Shown here piece by piece: positions 25,490-34,356 of a stretch of DNA of 64,000 nucleotides. The position numbers and the translations under genes were made by a program. The notes beneath the pieces are model-generated. The model saw only the letters and a program-made list of their open reading frames with translations, was not told where the DNA came from and ran no database searches. This DNA comes from Neobacillus massiliamazoniensis (GTDB lineage: Bacteria > Bacillota > Bacilli > Bacillales > Cytobacillaceae). Within the stretch, counting starts at the first letter, position 1. The number at the start of each line of letters is the position of its first letter. The stretch is from the NCBI RefSeq assembly GCF_001048695.1, contig NZ_CVRB01000001.1:992001-1056000 (forward strand), given 5' to 3'.

Positions 25490-25700
25490 GATTAGCGATT
25501 GGATGTGGAATTCATTTCGGATATCACTGAAACGAAGCGGTTTTTGACGGAAATTATGCGGGATGAAAATGCAGATATGAAGGACCGGCTAAAGGCATCG
25601 GAGTATATTGCCAAGACCAAAGGGGCTTTTTTTGAGAAAAAAGAGCTGCAGGGTACTTTCAACAATAAGATAAAATTTGGTTTTGTTGATCCAACTTTAG
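25490..25700 (+). pseudogene. C-terminal fragment of a phage terminase small subunit
   Basis: The frame reads DVEFISDITETKRFLTEIMR then DENADMKDRLKASEYIAKTK and GAFFEKKELQG, ending near KFGFVDP. This is the conserved C-terminal half of Bacillus phage small terminases. No HTH N-terminus and no large terminase are nearby. After about 25700 the frame runs into the promoter region of the next spore-surface gene. It indicates that a recombination or prophage scar sits between the two halves of the duplicated spore-surface block. Confidence 0.7.
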
Positions 25701-25826
25701 CAGAGGATCTTTGTAAAAATATGCTAATGACTATTATACTTGTCCAATACTTTAACATGAATACTGAATACTATACCCATGTAAAATACACTTTTACAAA
25801 AAATATAAAGAAATGAGGTAATTTTT

Positions 25827-26621
25827 TTGGGAAGTAATGATAATATTCAAGCAAATCAAGCCATGGACCCCCCTGGTCCTTGTTCAGTAACACCAACACC
25901 ATTAACACCTTTTACGAGTGCAAATACCGCAACAGTAGCTGGACCAACTGTTAGGAGGATTAAAGTTCCTGTTGTACTAGCAGAGCCAACAATCCAAATT
26001 CCGATTGAGACAACGATTACCCTTACTCCTGCAGCAACTGAAATTAAAAGAGTCAAAAAGAATGTATTTCTAGATCAAGTGAAACTTGTTCCGGTTGCAC
26101 CATTTACACGTGTTGACGGTACTGACTTTTTTACCTTTCAAAGAGCTAAATTATTTATAGCAGGGCATATTCGAAAAGATATTGAATTTACTACGGCTGG
26201 GACTACGCCTGGGGCATGTACTGTATCGCTTACAGATACAGTTGTCGATATTCCATTCACTGGATTTACAGAACTTACAGCAGGAGAGGGTGGAACGCTC
26301 ATTAATCTACCAATCTTAGGTATTAATGAAAGTTCCGAGTCTAGTTTCCTTAGTGATACAAACAACTTAAATGCTCGCTTGGATAAATTTTTCTTCAATA
26401 ATCTTGTCAAATTCAATGAACAGCCATTTGGTGAGTTAGTAGCCGCAAACTTCTTTGAACTTGATTTTGCGACACCGGAACCAGCACCTGAGGCAACTTT
26501 TTCCACGTTGACTGAAAAACTCGTCCTAGAACTTACTGTAAAAGTATTACAAACTCAGCAACTTACCATTACTGCAACTTCAGTCGTTCCTAATCTTCCT
26601 GGACTTACTCCTCCAGTTTAA
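25827..26621 (+). CDS. CsxC/SPOCS-like spore surface protein, type I (copy 2)
   Basis: A 264-aa type I paralogue, about 90% identical to the protein at 19278 across most blocks. It differs mainly in the segment TAGEGGTLINLPILGINESS and in the last strand (LTITATSVVP). Start TTG with GAGGTAA, as in the other type I genes. Its upstream region (about 25728-25812) repeats the type I promoter region nearly base for base (ctattatacttgtccaa and onward). It lacks a type II partner directly downstream. Confidence 0.75.
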   Translation: MGSNDNIQANQAMDPPGPCSVTPTPLTPFTSANTATVAGPTVRRIKVPVVLAEPTIQIPIETTITLTPAATEIKRVKKNVFLDQVKLVPVAPFTRVDGTDFFTFQRAKLFIAGHIRKDIEFTTAGTTPGACTVSLTDTVVDIPFTGFTELTAGEGGTLINLPILGINESSESSFLSDTNNLNARLDKFFFNNLVKFNEQPFGELVAANFFELDFATPEPAPEATFSTLTEKLVLELTVKVLQTQQLTITATSVVPNLPGLTPPV

Positions 26622-26689
26622 TGAATGTTCTTCAGCAAATGTAAGAAATTACCCATAGTATGATGCAGGAAATATGTTCTAAACAGATG

Positions 26690-26800
26690 ATCGAGTGCTT
26701 AATTCCTTAAAATAAATAAATCAGAAAATGGCAGTGGAATTAATGATTCATATCCTACAAGTCCAACAAGTCCGAGTCAAAAGATAACTTATTTATGATT
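26690..26800 (+). pseudogene. Duplicated 3' end of the giant repeat-protein gene
   Basis: Bases from about 26715 to 26800 repeat 19055-19137, including the stop codon of the 1139-aa protein (block catatcctacaagtccaaca). Only the last 25 codons are present. It sits just upstream of type I copy 3, exactly as the real 3' end sits upstream of type I copy 1, and therefore marks a segmental duplication. Confidence 0.85.
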
Positions 26801-26935
26801 TTATCTCAAAAAACCCATTTATTTAAAAAAATGTAAACAACTATTATACATGTCCAATTCTTTTACAAGAATACAGAATATTATACCAGTGTAAAAAGGG
26901 CTGTTACAAAAAATATAAGAAATGAGGTAATTTTT

Positions 26936-27727
26936 TTGGGATGTAATGATAATATTCAAGCAAATCAAGCCATGGACCCCCCTGGTCCTTGTTCAGTAAC
27001 ACCAACACCATTAACACCATTTACGAGTGCAAATACCGCAACAGTAGCTGGACCAATTGTTCATAGGATTAAAGTTCCTGTTGTTCTAGCAGAGCCAACA
27101 ATCCAAATTCCGCTTGAGACAACGATTGCGCTTGGAGCTATGGCAACGGAAATTAAAAGAGTCAAGAAAAATGTATTTCTGGATCAAGTGAAAATTGTTC
27201 CGGAAGCACCATTTACACGTGTTGACGGCACTGACTTTTTTACCTTTCAAAGAGCGAAACTATTTATTGCAGGGCATATCCGCAAAAATATTGAATTTAC
27301 TACGGCTGGGGCTACGGTTGGCGCATGTACTGTATCGCTTTCAGATAGAGTTGTCGATATTCCATTCACCGGCTTTACAGAACTTAGTGTAGCGGCTGGA
27401 ACGCTTATTAATCGACCAATCCTCGGTATCAATGAAACTTCCGAGTCTAGTTTCCTTAGTGATACAAACAACTTAAATGCTCGCTTGGATAAATTTTTCT
27501 TCAACAATCTTGTCAAATTCAATGAACAGCCATTCGGTGAGTTAGTAGCGGCAAACTTCTTTGAACTTGATTTTGCGACACCGGAACCAGCAGCTGAGGG
27601 AACTTTCAGCACGTTGACTGAAAAACTCGTACTAGAACTTACTGTAAAAGTATTACAAACACAGCAACTTGCAGTTGCTTTAACTACAGTCGTTCCTAAT
27701 CTTCCTGGACTTACTCCTCCAATGTAA
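26936..27727 (+). CDS. CsxC/SPOCS-like spore surface protein, type I (copy 3)
   Basis: A 263-aa type I paralogue closest to copy 1 (same LSVAAGTLIN segment and LAVALTTVVP ending). It differs in TIALGAMATEIKRVKKNVF, and a Cys replaces Ser near the N-terminus (MGCNDN). Start TTG with GAGGTAA. It is followed by type II copy 2, reproducing the type I-type II gene order at 19278-21055. Structural role inferred as for the other copies. Confidence 0.75.
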   Translation: MGCNDNIQANQAMDPPGPCSVTPTPLTPFTSANTATVAGPIVHRIKVPVVLAEPTIQIPLETTIALGAMATEIKRVKKNVFLDQVKIVPEAPFTRVDGTDFFTFQRAKLFIAGHIRKNIEFTTAGATVGACTVSLSDRVVDIPFTGFTELSVAAGTLINRPILGINETSESSFLSDTNNLNARLDKFFFNNLVKFNEQPFGELVAANFFELDFATPEPAAEGTFSTLTEKLVLELTVKVLQTQQLAVALTTVVPNLPGLTPPM

Positions 27728-27754
27728 TGGATGTTCTTCAGTATATGTAAGAAA

Positions 27755-27788
27755 AAAGGTTCTGTTTCTTGTAAACAGAGCCCTTTTG
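27755..27788 (+). terminator. Terminator after type I copy 3
   Basis: A GGTTCTGTTT arm pairs with AAACAGAGCC, followed by a T run. It is a diverged copy of the terminator at 20082. Confidence 0.7.
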
Positions 27789-27929
27789 TACTTCGTTCAA
27801 ATGCCTATTTTCTCAAATATGTGTGAATGTCCCATTATACATACCCATTCTCTAAGACAAATGTGGAATACCTTAAAAATGTAAGTAGGAGTGTATTTCG
27901 AAATATTATAAAGAAATGGGGTTATCTTT

Positions 27930-28712
27930 ATGGGTAGTCATCAACCAGAGCATGAGTGTCATGAGCCAGATCATACACCGGTCCCCGGAGGTCCATGTCC
28001 AGTAGAACCGACAAGATTAGTGCCATTTACGAATTCAGGTACCGATCTATTTGTTGGGCCGGCTGTTACGACAACGATTAAAGTTCCTGTTGTAACAGCA
28101 GAGCCAACGATTCAAATTGTGGTAGAGACAGATATTAAACTTCATCCTGCAGCAACAGAAATTAAAAGAGTGAAAAAAAATGTATTTCTTAATCAAGTGA
28201 AACTTGTTCCTGTTGCATTTACACGGATTGACAACACTGACTTTTTTAATGTGACAAGAGGGAAATTATTTGTAGCAGGACATATTCGAAAAAATCTTGA
28301 ATTTGTTTCGCATGAATGTAAAGGAGAGGTTCAAGATCGAATTGTAGATATTCCATTTACTGGTTTTACAGACATTACAGCTTTCACCAATCCTCCAATC
28401 ATCGGGATTGCTGAAACTGCTGAGGCTAATTTCCTTAATGAGACAACCAACTTAGATGCTCGTTTGGATAAATTTTTCTTTCAAAATCTGGTCAAATTTA
28501 ATGAACAGCCATTCGGTGAGTTAGTAGCCGCCAACTTCTTTGAACTAGATTTTTCACCAATTATGGCATCTCCTGAGGGAAAATTTAAAACGTTGCGTGA
28601 AAAAATAGTACTAGAGCTTACTCTAAAAGTGTTACAAGTTCAGCAAATTCGATTTTCTGCCAGCCCAGTAGTTCCTAGGCTTACTGGGCTTACTCCTCCC
28701 ACAAGTCCGTAA
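27930..28712 (+). CDS. CsxC/SPOCS-like spore surface protein, type II with His/Glu head (copy 2)
   Basis: A 260-aa paralogue of the protein at 20258, with a shorter acidic/His head (HQPEHECHEPDHTPVPGG) that includes a Cys. The core blocks are conserved (IKVPVVTAEPTIQIVVE, GKLFVAGHIRKNLEF, DARLDKFFFQNLVKFNEQPF). ATG start with GGGGTTA. Its upstream sequence is the type II promoter region. It closes the spore-surface island and has its own terminator. Confidence 0.75.
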   Translation: MGSHQPEHECHEPDHTPVPGGPCPVEPTRLVPFTNSGTDLFVGPAVTTTIKVPVVTAEPTIQIVVETDIKLHPAATEIKRVKKNVFLNQVKLVPVAFTRIDNTDFFNVTRGKLFVAGHIRKNLEFVSHECKGEVQDRIVDIPFTGFTDITAFTNPPIIGIAETAEANFLNETTNLDARLDKFFFQNLVKFNEQPFGELVAANFFELDFSPIMASPEGKFKTLREKIVLELTLKVLQVQQIRFSASPVVPRLTGLTPPTSP

Positions 28713-28720
28713 TCAAGAAT

Positions 28721-28753
28721 AAGGACTCTGTTTTTTTAAGCAGAGTCCTTTTA
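28721..28753 (+). terminator. Terminator after type II copy 2
   Basis: AAGGACTCTG (28721-28730) pairs with CAGAGTCCTT (28741-28750), followed by TTTT. Confidence 0.78.
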
Positions 28754-29002
28754 CTATGCGCACGGCATAGGGAATCTCTTTTTTACTTTATTCAGCAGTT
28801 AAAATTCGAATAATATTTGTTGATAATTGAACCAGCATCCCAATCATTTCTCTTAGTTCATGTGATGTCAGGCACCTAAAAAGTTACCTAAAATGGTAAA
28901 TATTTTTAAATTGTTTGAAATATGTTCACATTTTGTATATTTCAGTCATCATTATTTTGATATATCATTTTAATGAAAATACATTGAAAGCGAGCTTGGA
29001 AT

Positions 29003-29479
29003 ATGAATAAAGAGATGAGGCTGCAGCAAATTAAACAACTGATTTCAGAACAAGAGGTAAAAACTCAGGAAGAACTGCAGCATTTACTTTTTAAAAAAGG
29101 GTTAACCGTGACACAAGCAACGATTTCACGAGATATACATACATTAAAGCTTATTAAAGTGCAAACAAAAGATGGAAGCCTTAAATATAGCTCTAAGATT
29201 GAGGAAGAAAATCTCATTTCAGATAAACTAAATTCAAATAAACTAAGGCGTAAACTAATGGAAGACCTTGTTAGCCTTGAGGTTATTGAATATTTTGTTC
29301 TCTTGAAAACATTACCAGGGAATGCTCATTCTTTTGGAGCGCTTTTAGATTCACTGGAACTCGAGGGTAAAGCAGGCACCATTTGCGGAAATGATACGTG
29401 CTTAATTATATGCCGCTCCAGAGAAAGCGCCACCAGAATCAAAGAACAAATGGAAGGTTTTATAAATGATCTAGACTAG
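29003..29479 (+). CDS. argR: ArgR-family arginine-responsive regulator
   Basis: Arginine-sensing hexameric DNA-binding protein, 158 aa. The N-terminal winged helix contains EELQHLLFKKGLTVTQATIS and RDIHTLKL (about 27-55). The C-terminal oligomerisation/arginine-binding domain shows the family block GNDTCLIICRS (about 134-144), with the Asp of the G-x-DT motif. It is the first gene of a regulator pair (argR-arcR) directly upstream of the arc operon. In Bacillus licheniformis a specific ArgR activates the arc operon when arginine is present. The start lacks a strong site (AGCTTGGA). An A+T-rich partly symmetric region at 28965-28987 could be an ARG box. Confidence 0.88.
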   Translation: MNKEMRLQQIKQLISEQEVKTQEELQHLLFKKGLTVTQATISRDIHTLKLIKVQTKDGSLKYSSKIEEENLISDKLNSNKLRRKLMEDLVSLEVIEYFVLLKTLPGNAHSFGALLDSLELEGKAGTICGNDTCLIICRSRESATRIKEQMEGFINDLD

Positions 29480-29499
29480 CTTAGAAAGGTGATGCTTTT

Positions 29500-30201
29500 A
29501 TGCTTAACTCAACTGCGATAAAAATGGACGTCCTTTCAGATTTACAGCAATTTGATATTTTAAGATGCATTCCTGCTAAAACACTACAAAAATATCTTCC
29601 TTTCTTTTATTTTCGGATCTACAAGAAAAATCAGCGTATATTTATGGAAGGCGATCCGCGTGATAAAATCTTTTTCCTGCTCGATGGGTATGTGATGTAC
29701 GAAAGCGGCAGTGAAGAGGGCAGCATGCTCTATCTCGATATAGTGAAACCCAATCAAATGTTAGCTTATGGGGGGATCTTTACAGAAAGATACTATAAAA
29801 ATACGGCCATTGCTGCTACCGATATAATGGTCTATTTTGTTCCATCACATGTATTTGAGGAAATGCTTAATATAAATGCGAAGGCGTTAAAGCATGTGAT
29901 TTCCAAGCTTTCAATCATTCTTTCACTTCATCAAAAGAGGGTACAGCAAATTCTCATTCCTAATGCACAAGAACGTGTTTTGCACACTTTGCAATATTTG
30001 ATGGATGATCTAGGTGTGAAGGAAGGTAAGGAATTTGTGATCCCGTGCCCGCTTACTGCTTTAACGATTTCCAAAATATCTGGTACAACAAGAGAAACCG
30101 TCAGCCTGGTTATGAACCAATTAAAAAAAGAAGAAATTATATCCGTTAACGCAAAGAGAATTCGCTTCCATAAGCCGAATTACTTTAAAGAAATCAATTA
30201 A
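29500..30201 (+). CDS. arcR: Crp/Fnr-family activator of the arginine deiminase operon
   Basis: Regulator of 233 aa. The cAMP-receptor-type beta roll covers about residues 35-130 (RIFMEGDPRDKIFFLLDGYV). A long dimer helix follows, then a C-terminal HTH (about 165-215) with LTISKISGTTRETVSLVMNQ as recognition region. It lacks the N-terminal Cys cluster of Fnr. It resembles ArcR of B. licheniformis, which drives arcABDC under anaerobiosis. It lies 20 bases after argR, so probably co-transcribed. A site with the TGTTA-N6-TCACA pattern before arcA is its likely target. The ArcR identity rests on family and context. Confidence 0.85.
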   Translation: MLNSTAIKMDVLSDLQQFDILRCIPAKTLQKYLPFFYFRIYKKNQRIFMEGDPRDKIFFLLDGYVMYESGSEEGSMLYLDIVKPNQMLAYGGIFTERYYKNTAIAATDIMVYFVPSHVFEEMLNINAKALKHVISKLSIILSLHQKRVQQILIPNAQERVLHTLQYLMDDLGVKEGKEFVIPCPLTALTISKISGTTRETVSLVMNQLKKEEIISVNAKRIRFHKPNYFKEIN

Positions 30202-30305
30202 ATTGCAAGAAAAAATGACCTTGGTAAATCGAGTGAGTAATCAGCTTTCAAAGCTGGTAAAAGATTTGCCTATCGAATCGTAGAAGATAAAAAGAAATGC
30301 TTTAA

Positions 30306-30606
30306 AGAGGGTGTCCCAAAACTTTTAGGGGCACCCCCTTTTTTTATGGTCTGTTAAACTTTGTCTGGTGATTTCCGCTCTAGTGGCGGTCCGGTGAGCC
30401 TCCTCGGCGCTATTGCGCCTGCGGGGTCTCCCCTGCCCCGTACTCCCGCAGGACATTGAATTACATCCTTGAATCCGCCCACGCACGAAGGAAATGCGAT
30501 AGCATTTTCGAGGAGTCGAGCGCCCTCCGCTCCAATCACCATAGCGGAAAAATTATCATGAACTTTGTACATATAGTGGTGCCTGACACCTTTTGGGACA
30601 GCCTCT
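30306..30606. mobile_element. MITE-like element with 16-bp terminal inverted repeats
   Basis: AGAGGGTGTCCCAAAA (30306-30321) is matched in inverted orientation by TTTTGGGACAGCCTCT (30591-30606), 15 of 16 bases. Between them lies a G+C-rich palindromic block: TTTCCGCT near 30371 and AGCGGAAA near 30543 are inverted. The block includes the ggtccggtgagcctcctcgg segment that I recall as a common intergenic repeat of Bacillus genomes. No open reading frame is credible. The left end also forms a rho-independent terminator (30307-30346) that closes arcR. Confidence 0.65.
30307..30346 (+). terminator. Terminator after arcR
   Basis: An AGGGTGTCCC arm pairs with GGGGCACCCCCT and is followed by T7. It is embedded in the left end of the MITE-like element. 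Confidence 0.75.
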
Positions 30607-30809
30607 ATTTTTTTACCTATGCGAAGGTTTAACCCTAACCTGACGGATAATTCTCTGAATTTTAGAACTTAATCTGTGAACTTTATTTGACATGCATTTG
30701 ATATGCATAAATCCTGTCCTGAGCAGCCTGAAATTAATAAAATTGTACAAAAATATACAAACCGACCTATAGAAACGACAAAAAAACGTAATGATTTTAA
30801 CAAATTATT

Positions 30810-30825
30810 TGTTAAGCATTTCACA
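30810..30825. promoter_or_regulatory. Crp/Fnr-type operator for ArcR upstream of arcA
   Basis: TGTTA-AGCATT-TCACA within the wider inverted repeat ATTTGT...ACAAAT (30807-30828). Its centre, 30817.5, is 41.5 bp before the start expected from the -10 box TAATAT at 30847-30852 (start near 30859). That is the standard class II activator position of Crp/Fnr proteins. Confidence 0.65.
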
Positions 30826-30895
30826 AATTGGATGATTCATATCGCCTAATATATAGGTGTAGCAAGAAAAGTTCACTTAAAGGGGGAAAGGAAAA

Positions 30896-32182
30896 ATGAG
30901 CAGTATAGCGGAGATCGCTTCTGAGAGAGAAATAAACCATAAATTAAAGCACCCCATCCATGTTACATCAGAAATCGGTACTTTAAGAACAGTTTTATTA
31001 AAACGCCCTGGTAAAGAAGTTGAAAATCTAGTACCTGAATATCTACAACGTCTTTTATTTGATGATATTCCTTATTTGCCAATCATCCAAAGAGAGCATG
31101 ACTACTTTGCCGAGACATTAAAAAATAGAGGCATAGAAGTTCTATACCTCGAAAAATTAGCTGCTGAGACATTAAGTAACCCAGAACTAAAAAAACAATT
31201 TGTTGATGATATTTTAAGAGAAAGCCGAGCCAATGTCAATGGCGCAGCAAAAATATTGAGAGAATACCTGTTATCTTTTTCTTCTATGGAAATGGTAGAT
31301 AAAATCATGAGTGGTGTCCTTAAAAAAGAAATAGAAGAAAGTAAAAAAACACATTTGTATGAATTAATGGATGATCAATATCCATTCTACTTAGATCCAA
31401 TGCCAAACCTCTATTTTACTAGAGACCCGGCAGCAAGCATTGGGAACGGGCTGACCATTAATAGTATGCGTGAACCGGCTCGCCGTCGTGAATCATTATT
31501 TATGCAATATATTATTAAGCACCATCCGCGGTTTGCAGATCATGATGTTCCGGTTTGGCTAGACCGTGATTATGAGTTCTCGATTGAAGGCGGAGATGAG
31601 CTTATTTTAAGTGATGAAGTCATCGCCATCGGTGTTTCGGCTCGTACATCAGCAAGAGCGATTGAAAGGCTGGCCTTAAATCTTTTCAAAAAGAATAGCT
31701 CCTTTAAAAAGGTACTTGCCGTTGAAATCCCTAAATGCCGCGCGTTTATGCATTTAGATACGGTATTTACCATGGTGGACTATGATAAATTTACGATTCA
31801 CCCTGGGATTCAAGGTCCTCAAGGAGATATGAATGTCTATATTCTTGAAAAGGGTGAAGATGACGAACACGTCAATATCTCACATCGTTCCAACCTCCAA
31901 GAAGCTTTAAAAGAAGCGCTTGGGCTTAGTGAACTGGTTCTTATTCCATGCGGCGGTGGCGATGAAATAGCTTCTTCCCGTGAGCAGTGGAATGATGGCT
32001 CTAATACACTAGCGATTGCACCAGGAGTCGTTGTAACGTACGACAGAAACTATATTTCTAATGAATTATTGCGTCAGCACGGTATTGAGGTAGTAGAAAT
32101 CTTAAGCTCCGAATTATCTCGTGGCCGTGGGGGCCCTCGCTGCATGAGTATGCCGATTGTACGTGAGAACATTAGGAAATAA
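30896..32182 (+). CDS. arcA: Arginine deiminase
   Basis: Cytoplasmic enzyme that hydrolyses L-arginine to L-citrulline and ammonia, first step of the arginine deiminase pathway. Its 428 aa are about the usual length. Motifs are ready to see: the N-terminal [53 protein letters not shown] with the catalytic His, and the catalytic Cys416 in [16 protein letters not shown] with AAAGGGGGAAAGG. The upstream Crp/Fnr-type site and lack of a strong -35 fit ArcR-dependent activation. arcB follows 57 bases later. Confidence 0.96.
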   Translation: MSSIAEIASEREINHKLKHPIHVTSEIGTLRTVLLKRPGKEVENLVPEYLQRLLFDDIPYLPIIQREHDYFAETLKNRGIEVLYLEKLAAETLSNPELKKQFVDDILRESRANVNGAAKILREYLLSFSSMEMVDKIMSGVLKKEIEESKKTHLYELMDDQYPFYLDPMPNLYFTRDPAASIGNGLTINSMREPARRRESLFMQYIIKHHPRFADHDVPVWLDRDYEFSIEGGDELILSDEVIAIGVSARTSARAIERLALNLFKKNSSFKKVLAVEIPKCRAFMHLDTVFTMVDYDKFTIHPGIQGPQGDMNVYILEKGEDDEHVNISHRSNLQEALKEALGLSELVLIPCGGGDEIASSREQWNDGSNTLAIAPGVVVTYDRNYISNELLRQHGIEVVEILSSELSRGRGGPRCMSMPIVRENIRK

Positions 32183-32239
32183 TGATTTGACCACACACTA
32201 TTGAAAAAAATACAAACTTAACTAAAGGAGAGAATAGAT

Positions 32240-33250
32240 ATGTTAGCAACTGCACCTAAATTACATGGAAAAAGTTTTCTTTGCGAAAAGGATTTTACAA
32301 AAGAAGAGTTCGTATATTTTATCGATTTAGCAATGAAGTTAAAAGATGAAAAGAAAAATGGGATTCCACACCGTCATTTAGAAGGTAAAAATATTGCCCT
32401 ATTATTTGAAAAACCATCTACTCGCACACGCTGCTCCTTTACAGTAGCTTGTATTGATCTTGGTGCACATCCAGAGTATCTAGGCAAAGATGACATTCAA
32501 TTAGGTAAAAAGGAATCCGTAGAAGACACAGCAAAAGTTTTGGGACGCATGTTTGACGGAATCGAATTCCGCGGCTTCGAGCACAAAAAAGTTGAAATGT
32601 TGGCAGAGCATTCTGGTGTACCAGTATGGAACGGATTAACAGACACATGGCATCCAACTCAAACACTTGCTGACTTCTTAACAGTTAGAGAAAATTTCGG
32701 AAGACTTGAAGGAATTAAATTCGTATACGTTGGCGACGGACGCAACAATGTTGCAAACAGCTTGCTTGTAGGCGGAGCACTTGTTGGTATGGATGTTCGG
32801 ATTTGTTCACCAGAATCACTATTCCCAGAAAAAGAAATCGTGGAATTGGCAAAAGAACTTGCAGAAAAATCAGGAGGCAAGGTTACCATTACCAGCAATG
32901 TGGATGAAGGTGTTGCCGGAGCTGACGTGATTTACACAGACGTATGGGTTTCTATGGGAGAAGAAGATAAGTTTGCAGAAAGAATCGCTCTCCTTTCTCC
33001 ATATCAAGTAAATATGGAAATGGTTAAAAAGACAGGAAATGACAAAATGATCTTCTTACACTGCCTGCCTGCTTTCCATGACCTTGAAACAAAATCCGGA
33101 AAAGAAACCTATGAAAAATTTGGTCTCTCTGAAATGGAAGTAACTGATGAAGTATTCCGCAGTGCTCAGTCAAAGGTATTTGATCAAGCAGAAAACAGAA
33201 TGCACACAATTAAGGCAATTATGGCCGCAACTCTTGGGAATTTAGATTAA
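32240..33250 (+). CDS. arcB: Ornithine carbamoyltransferase (catabolic)
   Basis: Converts citrulline plus phosphate to ornithine and carbamoyl phosphate in the catabolic direction. It has 336 aa. The carbamoyl-phosphate loop is [11 protein letters not shown] (about 57-67), with [10 protein letters not shown], the ornithine-side DVWVSMGEE, and HCLPAFHD near the C-terminus. The neighbourhood (arcA before, arcC after) defines it as the catabolic enzyme ArcB rather than biosynthetic ArgF. ATG with AAAGGAGAG. A hairpin with T-rich tail follows the stop, so transcription of arcC may be reduced or separately started. Confidence 0.95.
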   Translation: MLATAPKLHGKSFLCEKDFTKEEFVYFIDLAMKLKDEKKNGIPHRHLEGKNIALLFEKPSTRTRCSFTVACIDLGAHPEYLGKDDIQLGKKESVEDTAKVLGRMFDGIEFRGFEHKKVEMLAEHSGVPVWNGLTDTWHPTQTLADFLTVRENFGRLEGIKFVYVGDGRNNVANSLLVGGALVGMDVRICSPESLFPEKEIVELAKELAEKSGGKVTITSNVDEGVAGADVIYTDVWVSMGEEDKFAERIALLSPYQVNMEMVKKTGNDKMIFLHCLPAFHDLETKSGKETYEKFGLSEMEVTDEVFRSAQSKVFDQAENRMHTIKAIMAATLGNLD

Positions 33251-33259
33251 GAGTTTACT

Positions 33260-33300
33260 AGAAGGAGAAGGAGTTTTTTCTCCCTTCTCCTTCTTTTCTT
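33260..33300 (+). terminator. Terminator or attenuator between arcB and arcC
   Basis: An AGAAGGAGAAGGAG arm pairs with CTCCcTTCTCCTTCT around a T-rich loop, followed by TTTCTT. The downstream arcC gene has its own strong ribosome site 30 bases on, so this may set the ratio of arcAB to arcC message. Confidence 0.6.
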
Positions 33301-33350
33301 TCCAATAAAAGAAAATGGCTAATGGAAAGAAGAATAGGAGGATAAAGCAT

Positions 33351-34310
33351 ATGAAAAAGAAAGTTGTTATCGCATTAGGTGGCAACGCCATTCAGTCAGG
33401 AGATGCTTCAGCTGTAGCCCAGCAACAGGCTCTTGAAACAACAGCAAAACAATTGGTCGATTTTATCGAACAAGGTATGGATATAATCATTTCTCATGGG
33501 AACGGACCACAAGTAGGAAATATTTTACTACAGCAGGCAGCCGCAGATTCTATTAAAAATCCTGCTATGCCGCTTGATACTTGTGGCGCGATGAGCCAGG
33601 GAATGATTGGCTATTGGATGCAAAATGCAATGGAAAAAGCATTGAGTGAACGTGGAATTATAAAAAATGTAGTAACGGTCGTTACTCGCGTTTTGGTTGA
33701 CAAAAATGACCCTGCATTTGTTAATCCAACAAAGCCAATCGGACCTTTCTACAGCGAAGATGAAGCGCAAAGAATAATGGAAGAAACCCATACATGTTTT
33801 AAAGAAGATGCTGGCCGCGGCTGGAGAAGGGTTGTTGCATCACCTAAACCAGTTAGCATTATGGAGCATTCCGTTATTAATTCCCTCGTTGAACAAGGAA
33901 ACATTGTTATTTCGACAGGGGGCGGCGGAATCCCGGTTATTGAAACTGAAAATGGTTTGACCGGGGTAGAAGCTGTAATCGATAAAGACTTTGCATCTCA
34001 AAAACTTGCCGAGCTTGTTGATGCAGATGCGCTAATTATTTTAACAGGGGTTGATAATGTTTACATTGATTTTAACAAGCCAACTCAAAAGAAATTAGAA
34101 GATGTAACAGTTGCCGAAATTAAATCTTATATCGAATCAGGGCACTTTGCTGCAGGAAGCATGCTTCCTAAAGTGGAAGCTGCGGTCAGCTTTGCAGAGA
34201 CAAGTCCTGGTCGTAAAACAATCATTACCTCACTCGAAAAAGCTTTTAACGCTATTGTTGGAAAAGCTGGGACTGTCGTTTCCCTCCAAGGTGCAGAGGT
34301 TCTAGTCTAA
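33351..34310 (+). CDS. arcC: Carbamate kinase
   Basis: Transfers phosphate from carbamoyl phosphate to ADP, giving ATP, ammonia and carbon dioxide; the energy-yielding step of the pathway. It has 319 aa. The start is ATG 33351 with TAGGAGGAT; the in-frame upstream extension has no ribosome site. Motifs are [11 protein letters not shown] at the N-terminus, [10 protein letters not shown], the [10 protein letters not shown] strand and the Lys/Asp motif region [14 protein letters not shown] strong terminator follows before the transporter gene. Confidence 0.95.
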   Translation: MKKKVVIALGGNAIQSGDASAVAQQQALETTAKQLVDFIEQGMDIIISHGNGPQVGNILLQQAAADSIKNPAMPLDTCGAMSQGMIGYWMQNAMEKALSERGIIKNVVTVVTRVLVDKNDPAFVNPTKPIGPFYSEDEAQRIMEETHTCFKEDAGRGWRRVVASPKPVSIMEHSVINSLVEQGNIVISTGGGGIPVIETENGLTGVEAVIDKDFASQKLAELVDADALIILTGVDNVYIDFNKPTQKKLEDVTVAEIKSYIESGHFAAGSMLPKVEAAVSFAETSPGRKTIITSLEKAFNAIVGKAGTVVSLQGAEVLV

Positions 34311-34320
34311 TTCATTTCAA

Positions 34321-34356
34321 AACCTCTTTGAAGCCTTCTTCGAAGAGGTTTTTTTC
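34321..34356 (+). terminator. Terminator after arcC
   Basis: AACCTCTTTGAAG (34321-34333) pairs with CTTCGAAGAGGTT (34338-34350) with one G-U pair and is followed by T7. Confidence 0.78.

Noticed and set aside
26138..26506. Minus-strand frames of 121-122 codons opposite type I spore-surface genes
   Set aside because: Shadows conserved only because the sense genes are paralogues.
30354..30572. A 72-codon minus-strand frame in the MITE-like element
   Set aside because: Lies in a G+C-rich palindromic non-coding block; no initiation signal.
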